Source: Calothrix sp. PCC 7103 (GTDB lineage Bacteria > Cyanobacteriota > Cyanobacteriia > Cyanobacteriales > Nostocaceae). From it: a stretch of 64,000 nt of DNA. Every line of letters begins with the position of its first letter. Positions within the stretch are counted from its first letter, which is position 1. The stretch lies in the NCBI RefSeq assembly GCF_000331305.1, contig NZ_KB217483.1:1344356-1408355 (forward strand), written 5' to 3'. Under the pieces are notes generated by a model that searched no databases, was not told the origin of the DNA, and saw only the letters and a list, made by a program, of their open reading frames with translations. Positions 1-7,587 of this stretch are shown one piece after another. Position numbers and translations under genes: made by a program.

Positions 1-1
1 C

Positions 2-448
2 AACGCTCAAGCTGATGAAACATTAGTAAAAGATGCTTTTGCAGCTGGCGCCGACTCTTGCTGTACTAATAGATTAACTAAAGAGAAATTAATAGAAGTG
101 GTTGATACAACTTTTAAAGGAGAAACATGGATAGACCCAGCTATTGGTAAAATAGTTATTCAAAATATGCAGCCTCAGCCAGTGCAGTTTAAAATTAAAA
201 AAGTTTGTAGTTTGACAAAAGCTTTACTTACTTCTAGGGAAATGGAAGTTCTGCAAATGATTGCTTCAGGTTACAAAAACCGTCAAATTGCACAAAATCT
301 ACATTTAAGCGTTGGTACAGTAAGGTCTCATGTTCATCGTATCTTAGGAAAACTAGATTGTGAAAGTCGCGGTCAGGCTGCTGTTAAAGCAATTACTGAA
401 GGACTTGTTGATAATTATCAACTAGAGGAAATTAGATTACCAGCATAA
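2..448 (+). CDS. LuxR/NarL-type response regulator, 5' end outside window
   Basis: The reading frame is open from base 2, so this is the C-terminal part of a longer gene. The first residues (ADETLVKDAFAAGADSCCTN) look like the last helices of a receiver domain of the NarL/FixJ family. A LuxR-type helix-turn-helix follows, with LTSREMEVLQMIASG, then IAQNLHLSVGTVRSHVHRIL as recognition helix. Proteins of this family bind DNA as dimers after phosphorylation of the receiver Asp, which lies outside the window. A GTG at 98 could be read as a start but would cut the receiver domain, so I treat the gene as continuing leftward. Target and partner kinase are unknown. Confidence 0.85.
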   Translation, partial: NAQADETLVKDAFAAGADSCCTNRLTKEKLIEVVDTTFKGETWIDPAIGKIVIQNMQPQPVQFKIKKVCSLTKALLTSREMEVLQMIASGYKNRQIAQNLHLSVGTVRSHVHRILGKLDCESRGQAAVKAITEGLVDNYQLEEIRLPA

Positions 449-584
449 GTAATGCATGGTTAAACCTGTAAGATTGGAGCGTTGTTAGCATTATAAGCTA
501 ACAATTCTTCAATTCTCATACTTATATCTTGTATAATTATTGTTTCGCCATACATTTCTATTTCTTCCCAGTTGTTATAAACAT

Positions 585-824
585 TTAATCATCAAAGCTC
601 ACTCCTAAATCAACACCCAAAGCTTTCTCAATACCTCGTAATGTAGCAATTGGTAATTCTCGAATTTTTTCATTCTCAACCCTGTTCCAGTGGGGAACGC
701 TAATCCCTGCGGCAGCTGCTAGTTCTGCAAGAGGCTTATTTGAGGCTTGCCGATAGTTTCTTATACGCTTGCCCAAACCCGGAAACTCTTTACTAAAGGT
801 AACTCGCATTAATGTTGATTCCAT
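585..824 (-). CDS. XRE-family HTH transcriptional regulator
   Basis: This is a short protein (79 aa from the ATG at 824, or 86 aa from an ATG at 845). It is almost entirely one Cro/CI-type helix-turn-helix: GLGKRIRNYRQASNKPLAELAAAAGISVPHWNRVENEKIRELPIATLRGIEKALGV spread over residues 15-75. The ATG at 824 is preferred because a GAG-rich stretch precedes it. Such small XRE proteins are plasmid regulators or antitoxins. It is divergent from the gene at 972, and the 125-bp gap holds three CTT(A/G)TCA-type motifs that could be its operator. No toxin partner is evident. A short frame downstream (minus, about 460-545, 28 codons ending in IEELLAYNANNAPILQV) has no convincing start. Confidence 0.75.
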   Translation of the reverse strand: MESTLMRVTFSKEFPGLGKRIRNYRQASNKPLAELAAAAGISVPHWNRVENEKIRELPIATLRGIEKALGVDLGVSFDD

Positions 825-866
825 AAGTATCTCGCTCCATATCATTTCATATATATATTAGTATAA

Positions 867-921
867 CTTATCAAGAATTACATTGCTAGTATTACTTGTC
901 ATGTAATATAATGATAACAAG
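867..921. promoter_or_regulatory. Candidate operator motifs between divergent genes
   Basis: Three related motifs are visible: CTTATCAAG at 867-875, CTTGTCATG at 895-903, and CTTGTTATCAT on the minus strand at 921-911. They lie between the XRE gene and the divergent gene at 972, where an autoregulatory operator would be expected. Function is inferred from position and repetition only. Confidence 0.3.
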
Positions 922-957
922 AAAGGCGCCCCCGTCTCGCAAACCAAAGCGCCTTTC
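921..957 (+). repeat. GGCGCC-type hairpin in leader of gene at 972
   Basis: GAAAGGCGC (921-929) pairs with GCGCCTTTC (949-957), a 9-bp stem with a 19-nt loop, ending 14 bp before the next ATG. There is no T-run, so it is not a classical terminator. Similar GGCGCC hairpins occur in the next two intergenic gaps (1287-1320 and 2199-2235). Confidence 0.5.
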
Positions 958-971
958 CCTCCAAAATAAAC

Positions 972-1280
972 ATGGATATTACGATTATGACATTTTCAAC
1001 GATTGAACCTCAAGCAATCGCTCCATTTGTGCTGGAGCAAGATTCTGATTCTTGTTTTCCACGGGAATTAGAGATTGATGGAGTTTTGGATAAAGTCTTT
1101 GGGACATTATACCGAGTTTGGCTTGGTCATCATTACATTGGTAGCCTTTACCAAGATTTAGATGATAAGTGGATTGCTCAACCTGTATATGGTGTAGTTA
1201 ACGGTAGGTTTAATACTGATACTCAAGCAATCTTGATAATCCTGTTTTTAACTGGAAACTTGGCTGCAACCGTAGTTTAA
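972..1280 (+). CDS. Hypothetical protein (102 aa)
   Basis: A small acidic protein with no family I can name. The middle, YRVWLGHHYIGSLYQDLDDKWIAQP, looks like a compact beta fold, with the pattern 'W..G..IG.L....D..W.A' seen in small cyanobacterial plasmid proteins. The C-terminus (AILIILFLTGNLAATVV) is hydrophobic but too short to be sure of a membrane segment. It sits between two GGCGCC hairpins and upstream of the KilA-N/BRO-like gene. No clear Shine-Dalgarno precedes the ATG. Function unknown. Confidence 0.6.
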   Translation: MDITIMTFSTIEPQAIAPFVLEQDSDSCFPRELEIDGVLDKVFGTLYRVWLGHHYIGSLYQDLDDKWIAQPVYGVVNGRFNTDTQAILIILFLTGNLAATVV

Positions 1281-1286
1281 CAACTG

Positions 1287-1320
1287 GAGGGCGCCTGATA
1301 TTATTCTGCGGGCGCCTTTC
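1287..1320 (+). terminator. GGCGCC hairpin after gene 972-1280
   Basis: GGGCGCC at 1289-1295 and GGGCGCC at 1310-1316 are self-complementary and can pair across a loop of about 14 nt, followed by TTTCCT. The T-run is weak. It could be a terminator or a leader structure for the gene at 1367. Confidence 0.4.
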
Positions 1321-1366
1321 CTACCGCTTCAGCAGTACAAGTGCAGATAAACAGGGGCATATTGCT

Positions 1367-2191
1367 ATGAGTAGTTTAAAAGTTCTAAATTACGGTTACA
1401 TTCGTGAAACAGAAGACGGACGATACAGCGTGTACGATACTATCGAAGTTCTAGGAGGCAAGAAAAATCCCCGTGATGCTTGGAAATCTATCTGCGAGCA
1501 ATATTCAGAGGTTGTCGGGAAAACAGACAACTTCCAATTTGATGGGAGAGGTCAACGCCCGACTCCAGTAGCTACCAAGGAAAACATCCTTTATTTAATC
1601 GGTTTGTTACCTGGCGCTGTTGGTAGAGCATACCGTGAAGATGCAGCCAAAGTGATGTTAGAGAAGCTGGAGGGTTCCGCAGAATCATCACAATATCAAT
1701 CATCACAACCTGAACAACCACAACCCGAACCACCAGTAAATAATGCTCCTAGCATCAATCAAATTACAGAAGCTGTGCGAGCAGTGCTTAGTATAGCTGG
1801 CATTCATCCGAACTTAATTGCAGGAGTTGCAGCCAATGCCATATGTCGAGAATATCCGATGCTAAATCCAGTGATGGAAGAAGCTAAAAAAGCACTACTA
1901 TTACCTGTTGAGGATAAGCTCCTCGCACCAAGTGAACTTGCAGAAATTTATTATGAGCGCACTGGCACCAAGTTAAGCAAGTTGGGTACACCGATTGCGG
2001 AAGCGCGTGCGATGAATAAACTTTTGGAAGAAAAAGGTTTACAGGCTAAAGGTTCTAGTAAAAAGCAGCCTTGGCTTGCTACTGAATCTGGTGCTGAACA
2101 TAGTCAATTTACTCTTACTACAGGTCAACATAATGATGGTACATATCAGCAACTACGGTGGTTTCCATCCGTTGTTGACTTGTTAGTGTAG
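1367..2191 (+). CDS. KilA-N/BRO-like (phage antirepressor-type) protein
   Basis: The N-terminal 110 residues (NYGYIRETEDGRYSVYDTIE, then NPRDAWKSICEQYSEVV and TPVATKENILYLIGLLPG) resemble the BRO-N/KilA-N DNA-binding fold of phage antirepressors. A Q/P-rich linker follows (about residues 108-128). The C-terminal half has a helical segment (LLAPSELAEIYYERTGTKLSKLGTPIAEARAMNKLLEEKGLQ) like the antirepressor C-terminal domain, which often reads 'S.tEIg...G.s...vN..L...Gl'. Such proteins control lysogeny or plasmid gene expression. It is 274 aa long, near the family's usual size. The assignment rests on motif shape, so the exact family is uncertain. Confidence 0.55.
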   Translation: MSSLKVLNYGYIRETEDGRYSVYDTIEVLGGKKNPRDAWKSICEQYSEVVGKTDNFQFDGRGQRPTPVATKENILYLIGLLPGAVGRAYREDAAKVMLEKLEGSAESSQYQSSQPEQPQPEPPVNNAPSINQITEAVRAVLSIAGIHPNLIAGVAANAICREYPMLNPVMEEAKKALLLPVEDKLLAPSELAEIYYERTGTKLSKLGTPIAEARAMNKLLEEKGLQAKGSSKKQPWLATESGAEHSQFTLTTGQHNDGTYQQLRWFPSVVDLLV

Positions 2192-2198
2192 GTTTCGT

Positions 2199-2235
2199 GG
2201 CGCCTTCCCTGTAGGGGAATCTATTAAACGGCGCC
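2199..2235 (+). terminator. GGCGCC hairpin after KilA-N-like gene
   Basis: GTGGCGCC (2197-2204) pairs with GGCGCCAC (2230-2237). The inner CCCTGTAGGGG can form a second short stem. No T-run follows, so its role as a terminator is not certain. Confidence 0.4.
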
Positions 2236-2433
2236 ACTTCACAAGTACTCAAGTATTTAAATACGTATGTTCTTTGAAGCTTACAACTTTAGTACGATGC
2301 CTCAGTCAACAAAAAGCACAGCCACTAATTCCAGCTAATTTCCGATGTGTTGAAACTATTAAAACCCCTACTATTAACTTACTGAAAGCGAAACAAGCTT
2401 TCAAATCTAAACAATATACTTAAGGATAAAGTC

Positions 2434-2676
2434 ATGAATAACGAAATTAATGCAGTTGAACTATCTAACGACGAACTTGATACAGTAGCTGGTGGCTTGG
2501 CTATTACATTAGGCGATGTAGGTGGGTTTGCTTCGGATGCATCCAACAGTTACTCGCTGAAGCAACTCCAAGTGGGTCAACAAACTTTCGCAGGTCTTGG
2601 TGGAAGTTACACAGGTTCTGTAACTAACCTTACAGATATCTTTAGCAAAGCTGGTCAAGCAATTACTGCTAAGTAA
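2434..2676 (+). CDS. Double-glycine-leader peptide (bacteriocin-like precursor)
   Basis: An 80-aa precursor with an acidic leader ending in ELDTVAGG at about residues 15-22, the classical cleavage site of C39-peptidase ABC transporters. The core (about residues 23-80) is Gly/Ser/Thr-rich and uncharged with no Cys, unlike a lanthipeptide. An AAGGA Shine-Dalgarno precedes the ATG by 8 nt, and a strong terminator follows at 2727. No transporter gene lies nearby; the only PCAT in the window is 23 kb away at 25343. A second GG-leader gene is at 24897. Export by that PCAT is inferred. Activity is unknown. Confidence 0.75.
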   Translation: MNNEINAVELSNDELDTVAGGLAITLGDVGGFASDASNSYSLKQLQVGQQTFAGLGGSYTGSVTNLTDIFSKAGQAITAK

Positions 2677-2726
2677 TAATCTTAATCCCTTCAATCTTCC
2701 GTATCTTTTTAACATCACTGGGAATG

Positions 2727-2749
2727 GGCGCCGCAATGGCGCCTTTTTT
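2727..2749 (+). terminator. Rho-independent terminator of GG-leader peptide gene
   Basis: GGCGCC (2727-2732), loop GCAAT, GGCGCC (2738-2743), then six T. The short perfect stem and T-run are diagnostic. It is placed 50 bp after the stop codon of the peptide gene. Confidence 0.85.
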
Positions 2750-2807
2750 AGTTGCCTGGTGGATATATTGAGTGGACGTTGCTAGCGCCTTAAAACAAGC
2801 ATCGTTT

Positions 2808-3422
2808 TTACTTTCTACGCGAATGCCCATTATCGGGAACAACCCGTATAACACATTTACCTTTTAACTTTTCTATTTTAGAGCGGCACACGTTAAGGTC
2901 AAAGCTGTTCCACTTAATAATATCTTTTGCAAATTGCCCTTCTTTCGATAATGCCCATTTTAAGGTTTCTCTTTCTTGAGCGGTGAGGCTAGCTGGTTCT
3001 GTTGAATTTTTTCCCTTCCAATTAGGAATCATATAGCCAAGAAAGATACCTATGCAAAAGGCGCCTGATAAAATTAAAATGGTTGGTAGAGTAAAATTAA
3101 AACTTACTTTAGTTTTTTGTTTTTCGACTTTGTTTAGTAAAGTTTGAGCCGCTTTAGCTATTGCACTTTTTTGCTGAACTAAGGCTACGCTTGCTGCTTT
3201 ATCTAGTTTATCATCTATCTCTACTGTCCAGCTTTCCACAACTGTATCTAGCTTTCCTGGCATTTCTTCCATTAGAACCTCGAATTTACCAAGGGAAGCT
3301 AATACTAAAAATAATGGGTCTTTGGTGTTGATGCCAGACCGTCGAACTACGTCAATAACCTTTTGTTTAAAATTGTCTGAACGTCCTTCTAAAGCTACAT
3401 CTAATGTATCTTCTCCACTCAT
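2808..3422 (-). CDS. DUF6753-type plasmid membrane protein
   Basis: A 204-aa protein starting DVALEGRSDNFKQKVIDVV and continuing DPLFLVLASLGKFEVLME, then a helical stretch and a single membrane segment at about residues 110-132 (LPTILILSGAFCIGIFLGYM). The tail holds LTAQERETLKWALSKEGQFAKDI, NVCRSK and CVIRVV. This order matches the cyanobacterial DUF6753 family found on plasmids. It is the last gene of the partition operon, after the second ParA-like gene with 21 bp between. Role unknown; coupling of partition or transfer to the membrane is a guess from context. Confidence 0.7.
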   Translation of the reverse strand: MSGEDTLDVALEGRSDNFKQKVIDVVRRSGINTKDPLFLVLASLGKFEVLMEEMPGKLDTVVESWTVEIDDKLDKAASVALVQQKSAIAKAAQTLLNKVEKQKTKVSFNFTLPTILILSGAFCIGIFLGYMIPNWKGKNSTEPASLTAQERETLKWALSKEGQFAKDIIKWNSFDLNVCRSKIEKLKGKCVIRVVPDNGHSRRK

Positions 3423-3443
3423 AATACTTTTTATATATTAAAG

Positions 3444-4220
3444 TTAAAAATCAATTAATGACGATTGCGATGATTTTGATAATCCTAGTAACCCGCGCGC
3501 TGCTTGATTATTCTGAATTTGCACTATTAGCTCTTCCTTCCAATTAAAAATCCTTGAACGGTTCATTAAGTCTATTTCTGGATGCTGGATAGCTTTACTG
3601 TAAGGTAGCACCATAGACTCGACTAATTCATATGTATCTTTCCATAGCGTTTCTAAAGATAGCTCTAATCCACCAGTGGCTAGAACACGCTTTTGGATAT
3701 TCGTTCCATCATAATAAGGAAAATAATTGCCAAAATGTAAATTTTTAACTACCACATAATCAGCGTTGTTACCACAGTAATCAAGTAGTTCTTGAAGATA
3801 ATCAGTACAATCTTGTCGATGAGAAATAGGGTTGATAAAGGTAATGCGGTATCCTAAAGTAGCTATTGAATCAAATAAGAGCGTTTCTTGAGAAAATTCT
3901 TTAAAATTGTCTATAAACTGCCCTGGCATATCAGTAATAGCTACGTGAATATCTGAGCAGCGTTCCAAATCTATTAGTAATTTATCGGCGCCACCTTGCG
4001 TCATGGTTAACTTATTAATAGGTACAAGTGAATTATAAGGGTAAAGTTTGTTGCGAGAACCGTTGTAGTAGGCAAGAACTTTAAAGTTTAATTCCAAGTA
4101 AAGTTCCAGCAGTAACCTTGCCATCGTAGACTTCCCTACTCTGGCATCACCAACTGTAATTACGAGACGTTTGGGACTAAAAGTACTTTCATTTAAGGTA
4201 TCAAGCTGCTTCGGCTGCAC
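3444..4220 (-). CDS. ParA/MinD-related P-loop ATPase, variant Walker A
   Basis: A 258-aa P-loop protein with GDARVGKSTMARLLLELY near residue 24. This is a classical GxxxxGKS loop that lacks the signature lysine (KGG) of true ParA proteins. Switch-like residues follow in IHVAITDMPGQFIDNF (about residue 90). The later NNADYVVVKNLHFG matches VDYVVVKNLFHG in its neighbour, so the two are tandem paralogues. The start codon is GTG and overlaps the upstream gene by 20 bp, which indicates translational coupling. Probably involved in DNA positioning or regulation of the segregation operon; the missing signature lysine suggests a changed dimerisation mode. Confidence 0.7.
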   Translation of the reverse strand: MQPKQLDTLNESTFSPKRLVITVGDARVGKSTMARLLLELYLELNFKVLAYYNGSRNKLYPYNSLVPINKLTMTQGGADKLLIDLERCSDIHVAITDMPGQFIDNFKEFSQETLLFDSIATLGYRITFINPISHRQDCTDYLQELLDYCGNNADYVVVKNLHFGNYFPYYDGTNIQKRVLATGGLELSLETLWKDTYELVESMVLPYSKAIQHPEIDLMNRSRIFNWKEELIVQIQNNQAARGLLGLSKSSQSSLIDF

Positions 4221-4962
4221 TATTCTCTATCCCCAACAATGTTTCAGCGACTAACATATTTTGCTCAAATTCCTTCATCCAAGCTCCAATCCGCGATTTA
4301 ATTGTAATGTCGGCGCCTGGGTCTTTGCTCGTTGAGACATCGCCAAAAGATAAATTTTTGTTGTCCACAAAGTCAAAAGGGCGGTAGAACAAATCGGGCA
4401 TCAAAATCTCAATGCCACCTTGTTCTAAAATTTGAGAACGAGTATCAGAATCTTCGTAGCGCTCAAATTTATCTGCATCGCCGTGGAACAAGTTTTTTAC
4501 CACTACATAGTCCACGCGGGCGCCACAGTATTCATATAGTACCCGTAAGGCATTCACTGAGTCTTTCACTCTGGATAAAACGCTTACCATTGTGACACTG
4601 TAGCCTAACTCCTTGAGAGCATCAAACACGCCCAGGTCTTTTTCAAACCGTTCAAAAAACATTCCTGACTGGGCAGGTAAGTCAACTAGCGCTAATCGCG
4701 GCCGCTTAGTATCTAAATCAATCAGTAGGTCGTCGGCTCCTCCCCTTGTAAATATGTCTATTAGGTTGACTCCAGGCGCCACTGAGTTATAGTGCCTGTA
4801 CAACTGAGCGTTACGGTTGTCTGAGTCATAAGCAAGGTAATTTAATTTTCTATTTATATATAGTTGTAGCAAGCCCCTAGCAAAGGTACTTTTTCCCACG
4901 CCGCCTTTATCACCAGTGACAATTACTACTCGCTGGTTCAGTGTAGATGTTTCGTTAGTCAT
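4201..4962 (-). CDS. ParA-family partition ATPase
   Basis: Has the deviant Walker A GDKGGVGKSTFARGLLQLY close to the N-terminus with the ParA signature lysine, then RPRLALVDLPAQSG as switch II/Walker B and VDYVVVKNLFHGDADKF. At about 253 aa it is of the small ParA/MobD size class. ParA ATPases bind DNA non-specifically as ATP dimers and move plasmid cargo. The ATG at 4962 is chosen because AAGGAA precedes it by 7 nt; an ATG at 4986 is also possible. It lies between parM-like and the second ATPase, so this operon has both a type I-like and a type II-like motor. Confidence 0.8.
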   Translation of the reverse strand: MTNETSTLNQRVVIVTGDKGGVGKSTFARGLLQLYINRKLNYLAYDSDNRNAQLYRHYNSVAPGVNLIDIFTRGGADDLLIDLDTKRPRLALVDLPAQSGMFFERFEKDLGVFDALKELGYSVTMVSVLSRVKDSVNALRVLYEYCGARVDYVVVKNLFHGDADKFERYEDSDTRSQILEQGGIEILMPDLFYRPFDFVDNKNLSFGDVSTSKDPGADITIKSRIGAWMKEFEQNMLVAETLLGIENSAAEAA

Positions 4963-5000
4963 GTTTGATTTCCTTTTCTTCTTCATTAGTTATTAATCAA

Positions 5001-6263
5001 TTACAATTTTTCGGGCATATCCAGAAATCCTTTTGGCTTTTTCCGTTCCTTTGAATGAACGGCACCGACTAATAATTTATGCTGTTGGTCTACAGGAAAA
5101 CTTTTATTGGAAGTACTTTCATCCGCGTTGCTTGTTTGTTTACGGTTTTGCAGTAGATTAATCCGAGTTATGAATGCTTTGTACAATGCCAGTACATCAC
5201 CAATTCTTGAACCCATACCAGCGGTGTCCAATTGCGGTGGAATCTCAATGCCCCCATTCCAAATAACATAAGTATGTGACCAGTGAGCTACCAGTTCTTC
5301 TTTGAGATACTCTGCTGTACCACCGCAAAAAATAATCTCATCTATATCTACAGGTATCTGCTGAGATAACCAACGCACTAACGCGCGGAAGTAATCATCG
5401 CGAGAAAGTTTTAAAGCTTCTGCCATACGAATTGCTTCCGCTTCTATTTCCAACGGGTTTTTCTTTCTAACTAAACGAGTTAAAGGCTCATGTAAACAAC
5501 TAGCCCCAGCTTCTACAATAGCTGGAATAAGTCGCGGGTCTTCTTTGTGTAATCCTGAAGTGCGTCGCACAAAGGCATCTACCATCCATGCCATGCCAAA
5601 CTCACTCGTAAGACCAGGACTAACCGTACCCCTCACACTCATCAGCACCGATGCATTGCGGTATCCGACCATTGCAATTGCCAGCGCGCGATTATTAATG
5701 TCATCTCCCAAAACCGCGCGACGGTGAAGATACATACCAGCACCCTCGGACTTTGCATCGAACAACAACAGCTTGACTCTCATCTCTCCTGTGGGAGTGC
5801 GAAAACACTCAAGAGCAGATGTCAATTTAACTAACAGCGACTCTTTATCTTGATACTCACTTGGAGGTAGCAGCACAGTGAGCGCTACTTTTAACTTGTT
5901 ATCTAACCCCAACTTTTCCCGCAATACCCACAAGGCGCCACAGATTTTAGGAATTGCGCTAGCTTCTTTAAGTTGTTTTAACAGCGAGTTCCCACCATAT
6001 TTATGCTGTGCTAAAAATCCCACAGCATGGTAATCATCACCCACACCAATCCAACAAGTATCTTCTGGTTCCGATGTACCAGATTTATTTTGCTCGTAGT
6101 CTTGGAGCGATGCGTAAGACACATCTGCTACCTCTGGCTCCATGCACAAAAGTACTGGCTTGGCGCCGCTAGCATATGCAACTGCGATGGCTTTTGTTTT
6201 GCTCCCACCCAAATCGATAGCTAATACTAAATCTGGAGGAGGTATGCGCGCTATTTTTGACAT
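5001..6263 (-). CDS. parM: ParM/StbA-like actin-type ATPase
   Basis: Phosphate-1 motif LVLAIDLGGSKTKAIAVAY at the N-terminus, a second Gly-rich loop (VDIDEIIFCGGTAEYLKEEL) near residue 310, and the overall length (420 aa) fit the actin-like ParM/Alp family of plasmid segregation filaments. Cyanobacterial versions are longer than R1 ParM (320 aa). The ATG at 6263 is preferred over 6284 because AAGGAG lies 8 nt upstream. The gene follows the ParR-like gene by 40 bp and both lie downstream of an 11-bp repeat array, the gene order of type II partition loci reversed (adaptor before motor). Confidence in the motor family is high, in the name moderate. Confidence 0.75.
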   Translation of the reverse strand: MSKIARIPPPDLVLAIDLGGSKTKAIAVAYASGAKPVLLCMEPEVADVSYASLQDYEQNKSGTSEPEDTCWIGVGDDYHAVGFLAQHKYGGNSLLKQLKEASAIPKICGALWVLREKLGLDNKLKVALTVLLPPSEYQDKESLLVKLTSALECFRTPTGEMRVKLLLFDAKSEGAGMYLHRRAVLGDDINNRALAIAMVGYRNASVLMSVRGTVSPGLTSEFGMAWMVDAFVRRTSGLHKEDPRLIPAIVEAGASCLHEPLTRLVRKKNPLEIEAEAIRMAEALKLSRDDYFRALVRWLSQQIPVDIDEIIFCGGTAEYLKEELVAHWSHTYVIWNGGIEIPPQLDTAGMGSRIGDVLALYKAFITRINLLQNRKQTSNADESTSNKSFPVDQQHKLLVGAVHSKERKKPKGFLDMPEKL

Positions 6264-6303
6264 TTTTGTTTCTCCTTGATTCATTTGATAAGTAGTAAAT
6301 TAT

Positions 6304-6798
6304 TTAAACTTGGCTCCAGCCCGTTTCTTCCAATAACCTCAGAGTTTCTTCATCTAAATCTTCTTCTTCCTCCTGTTTATCCAACTCATATTTTTGGCTA
6401 ACTTCTGCTTCTAAAACAGGAGAGTCAAAGTTAGTAGCCACCTCAAGGCAAGGTGTGACTGGACTTTCAGTATTTAGTGTATTTTCTACACTAGTTATAG
6501 GATGTGTACCATTACTTTTTGAGTGCAAATTTACTGTCAAAACTTGCTTGATTAAATTAATTTGCTTCTCTAGCTGTGCAATAGAAGTTAACACTGCGTT
6601 TATCAGTTCTTGACCAGTTACTCCTTTCGCTTCCAAAGCAAATGGCATCCAAAAAGCTGCCAGTGCTTGCACTACTATCTTTGAACCGTGACTGCCTGAT
6701 GGATGGTTTAACAGATATTCCAGCAACTTCCCCTCTGGCAGCGCAACGCTTCTTCTAATTCTTAGCTCTATATCTCTGTCTCCCTTTTTAATAGCCAT
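6304..6798 (-). CDS. ParR-like centromere-binding adaptor
   Basis: A 164-aa protein. The N-terminal part DIELRIRRSVALPEGKLLEYLLNHPSGSHGSKIVVQALAAFWMPFA (spread over residues 9-55) has the basic strand then two helices of a ribbon-helix-helix protein. A coiled-coil-like segment (QLEKQINLIKQVL) and a long acidic C-terminal tail ending EEEDLDEETLRLLEETGW follow. In R1 ParR the acidic C-terminus engages the ParM filament. Its place directly between the repeat array and parM supports the adaptor role. No direct family match can be claimed from sequence reading alone. Confidence 0.6.
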   Translation of the reverse strand: MAIKKGDRDIELRIRRSVALPEGKLLEYLLNHPSGSHGSKIVVQALAAFWMPFALEAKGVTGQELINAVLTSIAQLEKQINLIKQVLTVNLHSKSNGTHPITSVENTLNTESPVTPCLEVATNFDSPVLEAEVSQKYELDKQEEEEDLDEETLRLLEETGWSQV

Positions 6799-6877
6799 AA
6801 AAATTAACTACATATAAACTACATATCTCATACATTTTTTTACAGTTTTACAGTATAAATACTCAAAAAACCTAAGC

Positions 6878-7022
6878 GGGAGTAAAACGGGAGTAAACCG
6901 GGAGTAAAGTGGGAGTAAAACGGGATAAAATACGATATTTAGTGAATTTGTATTAATATACTGTGATGTTATGCTCTCGATTTAGTCCCGTTTTGATCCC
7001 GTTTTGATCCCGTTTTACTCCC
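6878..7022. repeat. parC: Opposed 11-bp repeat arrays: candidate parC centromere
   Basis: Five direct 11-bp units begin at 6878, 6889, 6900, 6911 and 6922 (GGGAGTAAAAC type, last one GGGATAAAATA). Four units in the other orientation cover 6979-7022 (minus strand: GGGAGTAAAAC, GGGATCAAAAC twice, GGGACTAAATC). The 46-bp spacer 6933-6978 is AT-rich. An 11-bp pitch in two blocks around a promoter is the architecture of R1 parC, where ParR binds. The arrays start 80 bp upstream of the ParR-like ATG. Confidence 0.75.
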
Positions 7023-7587
7023 TCTCTCGATTTGTTGTTTCTAGTTTCACACCCTTTACTTAAAAGTGACAAGATATCAATTGGTATAAAAAAGGTATAA
7101 TTTTACTCGTATCTACCTTATACTTTTCTATATAGTCGTAGATACATCATATTAAACAGCCTTCAACAACAATTGTTCTTGACCAAATACAGCAATAGCA
7201 AGCAATGTAACTGTCAGACAACGTTTGATTCTAAATTCATCTCAAGTTTGCTAAACCAATTAATATATTGGTTGTTTAGTGATTGTCTCAAAGTTGTAAT
7301 ATTTTATATAGCTATTCTAAGTAATTAGCGAAGTTTTATGATTAAATAACGAACCGCAAAGAGCGCAAAGGACGCAAAGGAAGAGAGAAGGAGAGAACTT
7401 TCTCTTCTCTTGACTCTGTGTTCTCTGTGTCTCTGTGGTTAGTTTCTTGACGGATATAAGATTGCTATATCAAATGATAGTAGCGAAATCTACTAAACAA
7501 TATAGTGACGTTCATTGTTTACAGCAGTAAAGTGAAGTTTTATTAATTAGACCTAATCCAGTAAAGAATTAATTACCCACTAGGAAT
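7023..7587. other. Non-coding stretch upstream of mobC, possible oriT region
   Basis: No plausible gene. It holds an inverted repeat AACCAAT/ATTGGTT at 7254-7273 and a dispersed repeat at about 7347-7442. Origins of transfer usually sit just upstream of mobC/relaxase operons, so this is the most likely place for one, but no nick motif can be recognised by eye. Confidence 0.4.
7347..7442. repeat. Dispersed imperfect palindrome (GCAAAG/CTCTGTG type)
   Basis: TAACGAACCGCAAAGAGCG at 7347 and the tail TCTGTGTCTCTGTGGTTAG near 7423-7442 form an imperfect inverted repeat. The same sequence family recurs in the opposite orientation at 18115-18160. Comparable repeats are common between genes in Nostocales. 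Confidence 0.6.

Noticed and set aside
6878-7022. 11-bp repeats as replication iterons
   Set aside because: No initiator gene is adjacent, while ParR/ParM-like genes are; the two-block 11-bp layout fits parC better. Not fully excluded.
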